From CAYSDL01 sp964429875 (GTDB taxonomy: Bacteria > Fidelibacterota > Marinisomatia > SCGC-AAA003-L08 > D37C17): DNA of 17,232 nt. The DNA is taken from positions 1 to 17,232 of the forward strand of contig CAYSDL010000029.1 in assembly GCA_964429875.1 (NCBI GenBank). The letters run 5' to 3'. The position numbers and the translations under genes are program-made. The notes under the pieces were generated by a model. That model was not told where the DNA came from and searched no databases. It saw only the letters and a list, made by a program, of their open reading frames with translations. Within the stretch, counting starts at the first letter, position 1. Each line of letters opens with the position of its first letter. Positions 6,492 to 15,190 of the stretch are shown piece by piece.

Positions 6492-7730
6492 ATGAAAAAT
6501 AATATTTTATATTACATTTTAATTTTTCTTGTTTCAATAAACTTGATGATAGCTGAGACTGGATATGTAAGACAAGTAGAAGCAAGTTTTTGTATGGATG
6601 TATGTTCAGAGTTTTATCTAGAAAATGAATCAGGAGAACATTTAATAAATATTTCATTTTCAGATATTGAACCTGAGTTATATGTAAATCGTTTTGTTGA
6701 TATTGAAGGAGATGAAATATTTTGTGTAGAATGTAGTGCGATTGAAATTAGTGAAATTGTTTTATCTAATGCTTGTGAATTCCCTGTAGAATGCTTTATT
6801 GATCCCTGTTTAGTTGCTCCAGATTGCGAACTTAATACACCTGTTGAATGTAACTCTAATTATTGTGGTGGATGTTACGCAGATTTCTACGATTTAGATG
6901 GAAATATAGTCGATTGTTATAATTTAAATGAACCTCAAGAGTGTGATGACTTAGATAATTTATTTTTTGGGTGGTGTGATATGTATCTTGGCGTTGCTAT
7001 TGTTAATGAATCATGTACTCATATGTCTGGTTGTAGTTGGAGCATTGATGGTGTTGATTATAGTAATGCATTTTTTACTACTATTGAAGAATGTGAAGAA
7101 AATTGCTATAACGAACCTTATTTATGTGAAGATATAGAATATGATTATGAACAACTGTTTTCTGGCGAAAACTCTCAATGTGAATACAATATTGACTGTG
7201 TTTCTGTATGGGGAGATTGTGGAGTTGGTCTTGGTGGGTGTCATTATTCAATCAATCCAGATTATTTTGATAACTCATCTATTGATAATCTTGTAGATTT
7301 GTGGTTATATAATGATTGTATGCAGTCAGTTTGTGATTGTGCATCTCTTCCTAATTCTGTGTGCAATGATGGCGTTTGTGAACTTGCTTATTGTTATGGT
7401 GATAATCCTGTTGGATGTGATGTTGCAGGCTGTTCTGATGGGAATCAATGTTTAGTTGATCCTGATGTTTGTGTCCCTTCACAATGTTTCTGTGATGAAT
7501 TTTATGGTGATTGGTATTGTACTGAAGATTGTGGTGGAGGTAGTTGTTCCCCTATTTTAAATGGAGATGTTAATAATGATGGGATGCTGAATGTTGTTGA
7601 TGTTATAATGATTGTTAATATGATTTTAGGAATATCTAATCCTGATTATACTTTTGCTGATATGAATGGTGATAATCTAATTGATATAATTGATGTAGTA
7701 ACTATAGTAAGTATTATTTTAAATAATTAA
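6492..7730 (+). CDS. Secreted cysteine-rich protein with C-terminal dockerin-like domain
   Basis: 412 residues from the ATG at 6492; a TTG 9 nt earlier is open but less likely as the start. Residues 1 to about 19 (KNN, then a hydrophobic run ending IAETG) form a signal peptide. The mature part holds roughly 38 cysteines in short clusters such as CxxC, CNSNYCGGC, CDC and CSDGNQC, with an acidic DN-rich background, suggesting a disulfide-stabilised extracellular protein. From about residue 357 there are two 12-residue calcium-loop repeats, GDVNNDGMLNVVDV and ADMNGDNLIDIIDV, each followed by a hydrophobic helix, ending at the last residue: a type I dockerin arrangement. No enzyme motif is recognised. 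The gene begins 27 nt after a strong terminator and overlaps the next ATG by 1 nt. Its function is unknown; surface attachment or a matrix role is an inference. Confidence 0.8.
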   Translation: MKNNILYYILIFLVSINLMIAETGYVRQVEASFCMDVCSEFYLENESGEHLINISFSDIEPELYVNRFVDIEGDEIFCVECSAIEISEIVLSNACEFPVECFIDPCLVAPDCELNTPVECNSNYCGGCYADFYDLDGNIVDCYNLNEPQECDDLDNLFFGWCDMYLGVAIVNESCTHMSGCSWSIDGVDYSNAFFTTIEECEENCYNEPYLCEDIEYDYEQLFSGENSQCEYNIDCVSVWGDCGVGLGGCHYSINPDYFDNSSIDNLVDLWLYNDCMQSVCDCASLPNSVCNDGVCELAYCYGDNPVGCDVAGCSDGNQCLVDPDVCVPSQCFCDEFYGDWYCTEDCGGGSCSPILNGDVNNDGMLNVVDVIMIVNMILGISNPDYTFADMNGDNLIDIIDVVTIVSIILNN

Positions 7731-7948
7731 TGAACATAGGCAAACACCTCATCTTCTTAGGTTTTTTATTTATATTTTTAGGTATTTTTCTATCGTTCTT
7801 TAATAAAACACAATGGTTTGGAAATACAATTTTAGATTATAAATACAGTGGAAAAAATTTAAAATTTTATGCACCAATTGGAAGCATGTTATTAATTAGT
7901 ATTTCTATTACCCTCCTTATAAATCTATATAATAAATTCTTTAAATAA
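7730..7948 (+). CDS. Small membrane protein, DUF2905-like
   Basis: 72 residues. It begins in a TAATG overlap with the previous stop, so translation is probably coupled. GKHLIFLGFLFIFLGIFL forms a first membrane segment at about 4-21. A short polar loop (WFGNTILDYKYSGKNLKF) follows, then FYAPIGSMLLISISITLLINL as a second segment at about 47-67. The order GK-L-hydrophobic-GxxL, a polar G-x-L-x-D loop, FY-P, LLLSIxLTLL matches the DUF2905 family of unknown function. It is an integral inner-membrane protein by prediction. The coupling to a secreted cysteine-rich protein may be incidental packing rather than joint function. Confidence 0.7.
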   Translation: MNIGKHLIFLGFLFIFLGIFLSFFNKTQWFGNTILDYKYSGKNLKFYAPIGSMLLISISITLLINLYNKFFK

Positions 7949-8014
7949 TACTTAATAAAACATCCATATTTTTGTATATTATAGGACAATCCAAATTATA
8001 TTTGTGAGTAATAA

Positions 8015-8449
8015 ATGACAAAATGGAATAAAGATACATTTGTATCTAAATTAAAATCAGTTTGTGATACGAATATAAGTAATATCATTGTTGATTTAAT
8101 TAATTTTTCTGAGACTGATGCAGATTCTATTAATTGGGGTCGAGGTGAAGGATATGGAACTATGACCTATAAATGTAAAAGCGAAGATTATGGGACTATC
8201 CCTTTATTTCATATTACTACAAATGGGCAGATAAAATTTCCGATTAATTTTTTACGCTCAAAAATTAGAAAAAAAGAAATTATTAATGACTATCAATTAA
8301 AATTAGAATCAAATTTTATGATGTATTTTGATGAGGAATCATGTTCCTCTGATGTTTTTTATAATATTGATGATTTGTTTTTAATGAAGGTAGAAGTAGA
8401 TAAATTTATATTTACTGTTCGTAATATTGCAGCAAGACTGCACCAATAA
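8015..8449 (+). CDS. Uncharacterised 144-residue protein
   Basis: I do not recognise the family with certainty. The protein is soluble (no signal peptide or membrane segment) and opens with a helical stretch WNKDTFVSKLKSVCD. The core has INWGRGEGYGTMTYKC then IPLFHITTNGQIKFPINFLR. This WGxGxxxGT...LFxIxTNGxIxFxFxxL pattern recalls a small alpha/beta domain found in some restriction- or nuclease-associated hypothetical proteins, but I cannot name it or assign activity. The C-terminus (VEVDKFIFTVRNIAARLHQ) looks like a closing helix. The ATG at 8015 lacks a good Shine-Dalgarno sequence. It stands alone: 66 nt from the gene before and 136 nt from the gene after, with the same strand and base composition as its neighbours. 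Confidence 0.6.
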   Translation: MTKWNKDTFVSKLKSVCDTNISNIIVDLINFSETDADSINWGRGEGYGTMTYKCKSEDYGTIPLFHITTNGQIKFPINFLRSKIRKKEIINDYQLKLESNFMMYFDEESCSSDVFYNIDDLFLMKVEVDKFIFTVRNIAARLHQ

Positions 8450-8508
8450 GTTTATTTTTTAAAATTTATTTTAAGGAATGATTAATAATGATAAAATGTA
8501 GTATATCA

Positions 8509-8539
8509 TTGCATGCTTTACTTTTTTTTATCATATACT
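8509..8539 (+). promoter_or_regulatory. Possible promoter of the giant surface protein gene
   Basis: The 136-nt intergenic region 8450-8585 contains TATACT at 8534-8539 (five of six -10 bases) with a weak TTGCAT at 8509-8514 and a long 19-nt spacer. Start of transcription near 8546 would give a 40-nt leader. The region also has an AAGGA at 8473-8477 touching an ATG that opens only seven codons, which is unlikely to be meaningful. No clear terminator is seen. Confidence 0.25.
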
Positions 8540-8585
8540 TTCAATTACAATTAACAAAAAAAATAAATATTTTAACAAATATCCT

Positions 8586-11500
8586 ATGATTAAGGTTATT
8601 CATATATTTTTTGTTTTATTGCTTTCTATTGTTAACTCTCAGCAAATAGTATGTGTAGAAGTTGATGAGGGGGACACTAGTAATATTTCTTGTCCTAATA
8701 ATTCAATAATTGAAACAGTAGATTTTGATTCTTACGGTCTTCCTGAAGGAAGCTGTGGAGATTATCAGATCACTAGTTGCCATTGTGAGCCACAAAACAC
8801 CAATGATTGGATTGGCACTAACAGTCAAAGTGTATATTCAGGAAACTCTTTATGTGGAGATCCATGCGAGCATAGTGTAAAACATAGATATGTTCAAATT
8901 GGTTGTTCGGTAGATGGGTGCATAGATGATAATGCAATAAATTGGGATCCAGATGCTACTATTGATAATGGATCATGTGAGTATGCCCCTGTGTTATTAA
9001 TCCCTGACCAAAGTATAAATGAAGATAGTCAATTAATAATAGATTTATCTAACTATGCAAATGATCAAGATAATGACCCTTTAGTTTTCAATCTAGAATC
9101 TGAAGAAAATGCAAATTTTAATATAGTGATTAATGAATCTATATTTACACTATCTCCTTCTCAGGATTATAATGGCCAATCTGTTATTGAAATATCTGTG
9201 AGTGATGGGAATAATCAAGATTTTGATTCATTTATTCTTCAAGTTATACCAATTAATGATTCCCCTTCTATTCAAGAGCCTCCATATCTTTTCGCTACAG
9301 ATGGAGAGTTGTATACATATGTTATAAGAGGAGAAGATGTAGATGATAATAATTTTACTTTTCAATTAATTACTGATTGTAGTAATTATGCTCCTTCATG
9401 TAATGTTGCTCCTGAGGGCATGTATGTACAAGAGGATTTTGGTTTTGAAGCAAGAATTCTTTATGATGTAATTCTAGGTCTATATACTCCAGGTCAATTT
9501 TTCTCTTTTTCTGTATCTTTATCTGATGGAGAATATGAGGTTGTAGGGGATTACACTGTACAGATTGTATCTTCAAATAATAATACTCCACCTCAAATTT
9601 TATTTGAATCAAGCTATGAAACAAATGAAGACAACGCAAAAGTAATTAATTTTATAATTAATGATGATGATAGCCAAATTAATGCAAATAATGTATCAAT
9701 AATTCTTGATTATCAAACTCATAATGGTAGCACGTTTATACAAAATCAATCAGTCTCTGGTAGTGAACCCTCATTTCAATTTACTTTTGATCCTTATGCT
9801 AATTGGAACGGTGAGGTTACAATGATTGTAGATGTCGATGATGGAAGTAGTTGGTCTAGTGATGATCATGATATAATAATAGCTCCAATAAATGATAACC
9901 CAATAATCAGTGACATAGGAGGTTCTTCTGATAATAGGATATTAATTGATGAATATGAATCTAGGATTGAAACTATTTATGTCCATGATATTGATACGAG
10001 GACTGACCTAAACATCATTCCAGACAATTACGATGATATGATGAGTTGTACTATTGAAAATCTATCTGATGCTAATGAAGTACAATTCAATGAACTTGAT
10101 ACAGGGACGACTCAAAATGATTATTATAAAAGAATACAATTTTATACTGAACCTGAAAATGAAGATTGGTTTGGAGAAAATCATTTTATAGTTACTTGTA
10201 TTGATGGATATGGAGGTGAAGATTCTAAAAATTTTGTAGTTGAATATTTAAATGTAAATGATGCTCCTATTATGAATGATGAAACAAATACTAATATCTC
10301 AACTTTTGAAGATCAATCTATAATAATTGATGTTAGTGGATTTGACATTGATGATGAATTACTAAGTTTTGCTGTAGTAGGTCAAAATAATATAGTAACA
10401 TCTATTCTAACTCCTACTATCACCTCCAATGATGCTGGATATTTGATTAATGGCCAGGTTGAAATTTCTCCGATGCTGAATTATAACACAAATTATAATG
10501 AACCGGAAAACTTTATGGTTTATCTAATTGATGGTCATAATGCTATAAGTAATCAAATTACATATTCATTAACAATAAATCCCGTTAATGATGCTCCTGA
10601 AACAACTTCTTTTAGTGTCCAAGTTTATGAAGATTGTAATGAGGAAAGTTCAGTTAATAATAGTTCATGTGATGATGACCCCCTTGAAATTGATCTTAAT
10701 GGAACATCTAATATTTTAGTTTGTAATGAAACTTTATCAGATAATGAATCAATTTTATGTGATTGTTCTCATCCTGCACTAATAGGAGGATGTGATATTG
10801 AAAATACATTAGAAAGCTATTCAATAGTTCAGAAACCTCAAAATGGAATTATTCAGTTAGATGGAAGTATCATTAAATATTTCCCAAATTCAAATTTTGA
10901 TGAAACAGACGATTTTACATATATTGTATATGACGGAGAGCTATCATCATTAGAAAGTGTAGTTACTATTACAGTTAATCCAGTAAATGATGCCCCAACT
11001 ATTGCAACAGTAGAAAATATTATAGTTCAAGAAGACTTTTTTGCTCATCAGTATCAGCTTATAATTGATGATGTTGATGGAGACTTTGTCTCACATCAAA
11101 TTGATTTTGATGCACTGGATCCTCCATCAGTAGGTAGTTTTTATAATGTTTTTGTAAATACTGGCCAAATATTCCAACTTAGTGCTTTTGATAATTATAA
11201 TGGAGAAATATCAAATATAAATATAGAAGTAAGTGATGGTGAGCTTACAGATGATATAACTTTTAATTTTATTATTGAACCTGTAAATGATGCTCCTATC
11301 TCTAATGGTTTTAATGTTTCTGTTGGTGAAGATTGTGAAGATTTCCCAATTGAATTATATAATATAGGCAATGAAACCTCTGATGTAAATGCCTATTGTA
11401 ATGATTCATTCTATAATGAATCAGTATTATGTCAATGTTCAGAAAGCATTAATGATGGTCATAATTTAGGTGAAAATCTAAATTTTGATGGGATTTGCGA

Positions 11501-14237
11501 TATTGACAATATCTCAGATTTTAACTGTCATATTTTTGAGGCCCCTGTACATGGAACAATTGTTGCTGCAAATGCAAATCCAAATACAATCTACCATTAT
11601 ACTCCAGAAGAAAGTTATAATGGATCAGATAGTTTTAAATTTTATTGCTGCAATAGCGGNNNNNNNNNNNNNNNNNNNNNNNNNNNNNNNNNNNNNNNNN
11701 NNNNNNNNNNNNNNNNNNNNNNNNNNNNNNNNNNNNNNNNNNNNNNNNNNNNNNNNNNNAATTCTAATACTTGGTATGATACTGATTGTGAAAATCAAAA
11801 TGATATTTTATATGGCATCGCTGTGAACAGTGAGTTAGATAATCTTGGAATTGGAAATTGGGAATATAGTTTGAATAATGATGATTTAGGATTCAGAGAT
11901 TTTATTTTTATAAATAATGATAATCAATGCGATTATATCTTGCTTGATGATGAAGATAAAATACGATTTGTCCCTAATTCAAATGAATATAGTGAAACAG
12001 ATAATTTTGTTACTTATCCAAGTATAGTTTTTTATGCGTGGGATCAAAGCGCAGGGAACGAACCTGGAGATTGTGTTCTTACATTTAGAGATGAAGATAA
12101 TGAGTGTAATAGTACAAATCCAATTAGTGCTAATGCCTTAAGAGCAATATGGGAAATAAAATCTGTGAATGACCCGTTTAATCTTATTATGAGTGATTTT
12201 ACTAATGCTTTTATTTTAACGGATCCGTTTTCTGATGGTGGAGAGTCCACATATTTAAATATAAGTTCTACTAATAATCTTATTACCTTGTATGAAGATG
12301 ATATTGATGAAACAGATGGAAAAGTATTAAGTCTAATATTATTTAGTCAAAATGATGAGAATCATACATTTTTTATTGCAGAAGATATTGATAGTGAACT
12401 CACCTTTAGCGTTACAAATAGTAATGAATCATTAGTATCAGTCAACATTGAAGAAAATAAACTAAATTTTAATACACTGGATAATATGAATGGGACTGCA
12501 CAAGTCCAACTTAACGTTTCTGATGGTGAATTCAATGAACTAATAGAAATTAATGTTGAGGTACTTCAAGTGAATGATCCAATAGATATAAATCATTTGA
12601 CTATACAAGATGGTATAGAATTTTATTATAATAGTAGTGCAGATGAATACATAAATAATCCAAGTATGTTTGTTCCAAAAAATGATAATGAATTTTTTAT
12701 TAAGCTTCAATCATTTATACCAGAATATTTTCCAGACTATCCAGAAGAAGAAAAATTTCCTCATCCTGGAAATTATGGTGATGATATTTTAGATGAATTA
12801 TATAACTTATCTTTATTAATTCCAGAATCACCTGAATCAATATATTTTAAATGGAACAATAATAATGATTATATGCAGGACATAGATACAAATCCAGAAT
12901 ATAACTCAGCAGATAATCTGTATACAATTTATTATCGGTTAGAATTTCTTGATAATAATGGAAAGGTATATATCTTAAAAGATAATATTAATTATTCTGA
13001 AGGAGAATATGCTCAGACAGATGAGTTAGCAAAAGTTAGTGTAAATCTTATGTCAGAAAGCTTGCAGACCTATCAAATAACTGATGAAAGTCAATGTGAT
13101 TATGATATTGATTATAATGAAGAAATGGATCAACTTGATATTACAGGAAATAGCCTGTATAAATGGAGAATTTCTGCAAGAAATCAAATAATTAATGATA
13201 CTGATGAAGAAACAATCAATGAAATAGCATGTACATCTTGGTCATCTTCAGATCAATTTTTTATTGATATGACTCATCCGCAAATAAATTATAATTTTGT
13301 GTTAAATGATATTTATATTGACTTCTTTGATGTTTATATGTCTCCATCGGAACCTCTTAATTTTTATAATGGGCAACAATTGTATATCCATTATGATAAT
13401 TCTTCTGAATGGGTTAATGAAAAAGTTGATATAATTAATCTAGATATTCAAAATGAAGAGATTTATCAAGCATCAGATAATTTTAATCAATATGGTCCAG
13501 TTGGTTTTACGTTTGTACTAACTGATGCGGCTGGAAATGTAAATATAAGTCATGATCATACTAGTTTTAACTTTATTGTCTCTGGTATGTTGAATTCTTT
13601 TTCTTCTTATAATGATATCGCTTTTATTGAAATTCCTCCACAAAATAATCAGGCAAATATTCTGATATACGAAATAGAGGATAATCACTTCAAACATAAT
13701 GAAAATAGTATTGTAGATATGGTTAATGTCCAGTCAAATACAAACTTTTCATATACATTGAAATTTGATCTAGATAAAATCGAGGAAGAAAAATATGATA
13801 ATATTAGAGATTTGAATATTTTTACTATATCTAATAATGGAAGTATAGAAACTTTTGAAACGTTTTATGATTCTGAATTTCTTTATTCAATAATTGATAA
13901 ATTTGGTAGATTTGGAGTATTAAATGCACCCTCTCAATCTGATGGGGTAGAATTGCCCTCAGAAATAGAACTATTGTCTTGTTACCCCAACCCTTTTAAT
14001 CCATTTTTAACAATTACTTATTTAATTAAAGAATCCTCAAATACTTTAATTGAAATCTATGATTTAAATGGAAGGAAAATTAATACTCTAATGAATAATT
14101 ATCGAGAACCAGGATTGTATTCGATAATCTGGGGAGGACTCAATGATAATGGAGATCAAGTTTCTTCTGGGGTGTACATTGTGAAATTAAATTATAATGA
14201 AAAATCTGTTAATCAGAAAGTGACTTTTATGAAATGA
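8586..14237 (+). CDS. Giant secreted cadherin-like repeat protein with FlgD-like C-terminal sorting domain
   Basis: 1883 codons including 34 spanning a gap. Residues 1-18 form a signal peptide. A GCIDDNAINWDP...DNGSC element lies at 111-131, a motif seen in many marine surface proteins. From about 135 to 1340, repeated cadherin-like/Ig-like modules carry SDG strands and (V/I)ND(A/S/N)P linkers near 219, 432, 556, 663, 795, 896, 1191 and 1327, each following a short beta strand; calcium binding is likely from family knowledge. A fibronectin-III-like region (YRLEFL...YKWRISARNQ) spans about 1400-1520. After more beta-rich sequence, residues from about 1795 read CYPNPFNPF, IEIYDLNGRKI, SSGVYIVKL and VTFMK, the FlgD-like/type IX-type sorting tail. 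Role inferred: surface adhesin or matrix protein. The stop overlaps the next start (ATGA). Confidence 0.88.
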   Translation: MIKVIHIFFVLLLSIVNSQQIVCVEVDEGDTSNISCPNNSIIETVDFDSYGLPEGSCGDYQITSCHCEPQNTNDWIGTNSQSVYSGNSLCGDPCEHSVKHRYVQIGCSVDGCIDDNAINWDPDATIDNGSCEYAPVLLIPDQSINEDSQLIIDLSNYANDQDNDPLVFNLESEENANFNIVINESIFTLSPSQDYNGQSVIEISVSDGNNQDFDSFILQVIPINDSPSIQEPPYLFATDGELYTYVIRGEDVDDNNFTFQLITDCSNYAPSCNVAPEGMYVQEDFGFEARILYDVILGLYTPGQFFSFSVSLSDGEYEVVGDYTVQIVSSNNNTPPQILFESSYETNEDNAKVINFIINDDDSQINANNVSIILDYQTHNGSTFIQNQSVSGSEPSFQFTFDPYANWNGEVTMIVDVDDGSSWSSDDHDIIIAPINDNPIISDIGGSSDNRILIDEYESRIETIYVHDIDTRTDLNIIPDNYDDMMSCTIENLSDANEVQFNELDTGTTQNDYYKRIQFYTEPENEDWFGENHFIVTCIDGYGGEDSKNFVVEYLNVNDAPIMNDETNTNISTFEDQSIIIDVSGFDIDDELLSFAVVGQNNIVTSILTPTITSNDAGYLINGQVEISPMLNYNTNYNEPENFMVYLIDGHNAISNQITYSLTINPVNDAPETTSFSVQVYEDCNEESSVNNSSCDDDPLEIDLNGTSNILVCNETLSDNESILCDCSHPALIGGCDIENTLESYSIVQKPQNGIIQLDGSIIKYFPNSNFDETDDFTYIVYDGELSSLESVVTITVNPVNDAPTIATVENIIVQEDFFAHQYQLIIDDVDGDFVSHQIDFDALDPPSVGSFYNVFVNTGQIFQLSAFDNYNGEISNINIEVSDGELTDDITFNFIIEPVNDAPISNGFNVSVGEDCEDFPIELYNIGNETSDVNAYCNDSFYNESVLCQCSESINDGHNLGENLNFDGICDIDNISDFNCHIFEAPVHGTIVAANANPNTIYHYTPEESYNGSDSFKFYCCNSXXXXXXXXXXXXXXXXXXXXXXXXXXXXXXXXXXNSNTWYDTDCENQNDILYGIAVNSELDNLGIGNWEYSLNNDDLGFRDFIFINNDNQCDYILLDDEDKIRFVPNSNEYSETDNFVTYPSIVFYAWDQSAGNEPGDCVLTFRDEDNECNSTNPISANALRAIWEIKSVNDPFNLIMSDFTNAFILTDPFSDGGESTYLNISSTNNLITLYEDDIDETDGKVLSLILFSQNDENHTFFIAEDIDSELTFSVTNSNESLVSVNIEENKLNFNTLDNMNGTAQVQLNVSDGEFNELIEINVEVLQVNDPIDINHLTIQDGIEFYYNSSADEYINNPSMFVPKNDNEFFIKLQSFIPEYFPDYPEEEKFPHPGNYGDDILDELYNLSLLIPESPESIYFKWNNNNDYMQDIDTNPEYNSADNLYTIYYRLEFLDNNGKVYILKDNINYSEGEYAQTDELAKVSVNLMSESLQTYQITDESQCDYDIDYNEEMDQLDITGNSLYKWRISARNQIINDTDEETINEIACTSWSSSDQFFIDMTHPQINYNFVLNDIYIDFFDVYMSPSEPLNFYNGQQLYIHYDNSSEWVNEKVDIINLDIQNEEIYQASDNFNQYGPVGFTFVLTDAAGNVNISHDHTSFNFIVSGMLNSFSSYNDIAFIEIPPQNNQANILIYEIEDNHFKHNENSIVDMVNVQSNTNFSYTLKFDLDKIEEEKYDNIRDLNIFTISNNGSIETFETFYDSEFLYSIIDKFGRFGVLNAPSQSDGVELPSEIELLSCYPNPFNPFLTITYLIKESSNTLIEIYDLNGRKINTLMNNYREPGLYSIIWGGLNDNGDQVSSGVYIVKLNYNEKSVNQKVTFMK
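11660..11759. other. Assembly gap, 100 N, inside the giant surface protein gene
   Basis: Exactly 100 N, a placeholder of unknown true size. The frame on either side is the same, but this cannot be taken as evidence of gap length. It interrupts a repeat module just after a CCNS segment; collapsed or missing repeats are possible. Confidence 0.98.
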
Positions 14238-15124
14238 GAAAATATTTATTTTATATATCAATTTTCCTATTTTTTAGTTGCGATGAACTGCAGGAGAATG
14301 AAGGTAGTTATAATTATTATGACTATGTTAAATATGGATGGGTAGAATTTCTAAATAGGGACTATGGTAGAGCTATTGAATATTATCAAGATGCATTACT
14401 TGTTAATGATGTAGATGAAAATGGGGTTGTAGATAATATGCACCATTCAGCCTATGTAGGTATTTCTTGGGCAAAAACTTTTGAAGCTATTTCAAATTTA
14501 TCTAATTATGATAATTCAGAAATTAATAGTTTATTTGATGATGCAATAAAGTACATGTGCTATTATAAAGATACTGTTGGGGAATGGAATACTGATGGAA
14601 ATTGTGATGCTTTAAATGCTATCGAATCATCAGATGTTAACGCTTCAGAATTTTATAATGATATTACAAATTTAAGTGGAATTACTTTTTGTGAAGAAGA
14701 ATATTGTTGCAGTGACTGTTTTATAAATGATAAGAAAGTTTCTTTTATATATTTTTATGCATATAAATACTATTATTACAATGCAGGTAATGACCCAGAA
14801 AATACCGATGTAAGTGCTGATTTATTTTATAATGTTGGAGTTTATTTAGCTTTAAATTTTTTATCATCAACAAACTCTACTTCTAATCTAGATAAGAATT
14901 TAACATATGATTTTAATAATGGAAAACCTGAAAATAATTCCCAATTTTCTTTAGATAGAGAAAGAATTATTGTATTACTATCACAGATGTATTTAAAAAA
15001 TCATGATTATGTTAATGCTGCCACTATTCTCTTTAATGGACATATATGTGCAGAGACAATAAATGATTTAGATGACATAGATGTACAATCTATAATAGAT
15101 TGTGTTGATAGTTTTGAATTATAA
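14234..15124 (+). CDS. Probable lipoprotein with TPR-like repeats
   Basis: 296 residues. The N-terminus MRKYLFYISIFLFFSC has a lipobox (FFSC) with the lipid-modified cysteine at residue 16, so the mature protein is membrane anchored. Residues 28-58 (YYDYVKYGWVEFLNRDYGRAIEYYQDALL) form a TPR-like helix pair with the typical W, G/A, Y-A and A-L positions. Helical segments continue through YVGISWAKTFEAI and FYAYKYYYYNAG to a late SQMYLKNHDYVNAATILF repeat near 256-273, again TPR-like. A small cysteine cluster (CEEEYCCSDC) lies near 152-161. The ATG sits in an ATGA overlap with the giant protein's stop, implying translational coupling and probably a joint role such as surface display or tethering of that protein; this is inference. 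TPR placement is by eye. Confidence 0.75.
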   Translation: MRKYLFYISIFLFFSCDELQENEGSYNYYDYVKYGWVEFLNRDYGRAIEYYQDALLVNDVDENGVVDNMHHSAYVGISWAKTFEAISNLSNYDNSEINSLFDDAIKYMCYYKDTVGEWNTDGNCDALNAIESSDVNASEFYNDITNLSGITFCEEEYCCSDCFINDKKVSFIYFYAYKYYYYNAGNDPENTDVSADLFYNVGVYLALNFLSSTNSTSNLDKNLTYDFNNGKPENNSQFSLDRERIIVLLSQMYLKNHDYVNAATILFNGHICAETINDLDDIDVQSIIDCVDSFEL

Positions 15125-15173
15125 ATACATTTTGTTACACATAAAAGATCAATTTTTATCTTATAGATTTATA

Positions 15174-15189
15174 AATTACAATTGTAATT
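15174..15189. repeat. Perfect 16-bp palindrome upstream of the deiminase gene
   Basis: AATTACAATTGTAATT reads the same on both strands. It lies in the 77-nt intergenic region, ends 1 nt before the Shine-Dalgarno segment of the deiminase gene, and could be a repressor/activator operator or an RNA hairpin that hides the ribosome binding site. Its A/T content raises the chance of coincidence. Confidence 0.5.
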
Positions 15190-15190
15190 A

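Noticed and set aside
8478..8501. Seven-codon leader peptide (ATG at 8478) upstream of the giant protein.
   Set aside because: The AAGGA motif touches the ATG, the peptide has no regulatory pattern, and there is no attenuator hairpin after it.
9370..9639. Minus-strand open frame of 89 codons.
   Set aside because: It lies fully inside the giant protein gene, with low-complexity composition expected from reading a repeat gene backwards; shadow frame.
10254..11300. Recurring AATGATGCTCCT-type sequence as DNA repeats or CRISPR-like units.
   Set aside because: They encode the VNDAP linker of protein modules about 300-400 nt apart in one frame, with variable flanks; protein-level repeats, not a CRISPR array.
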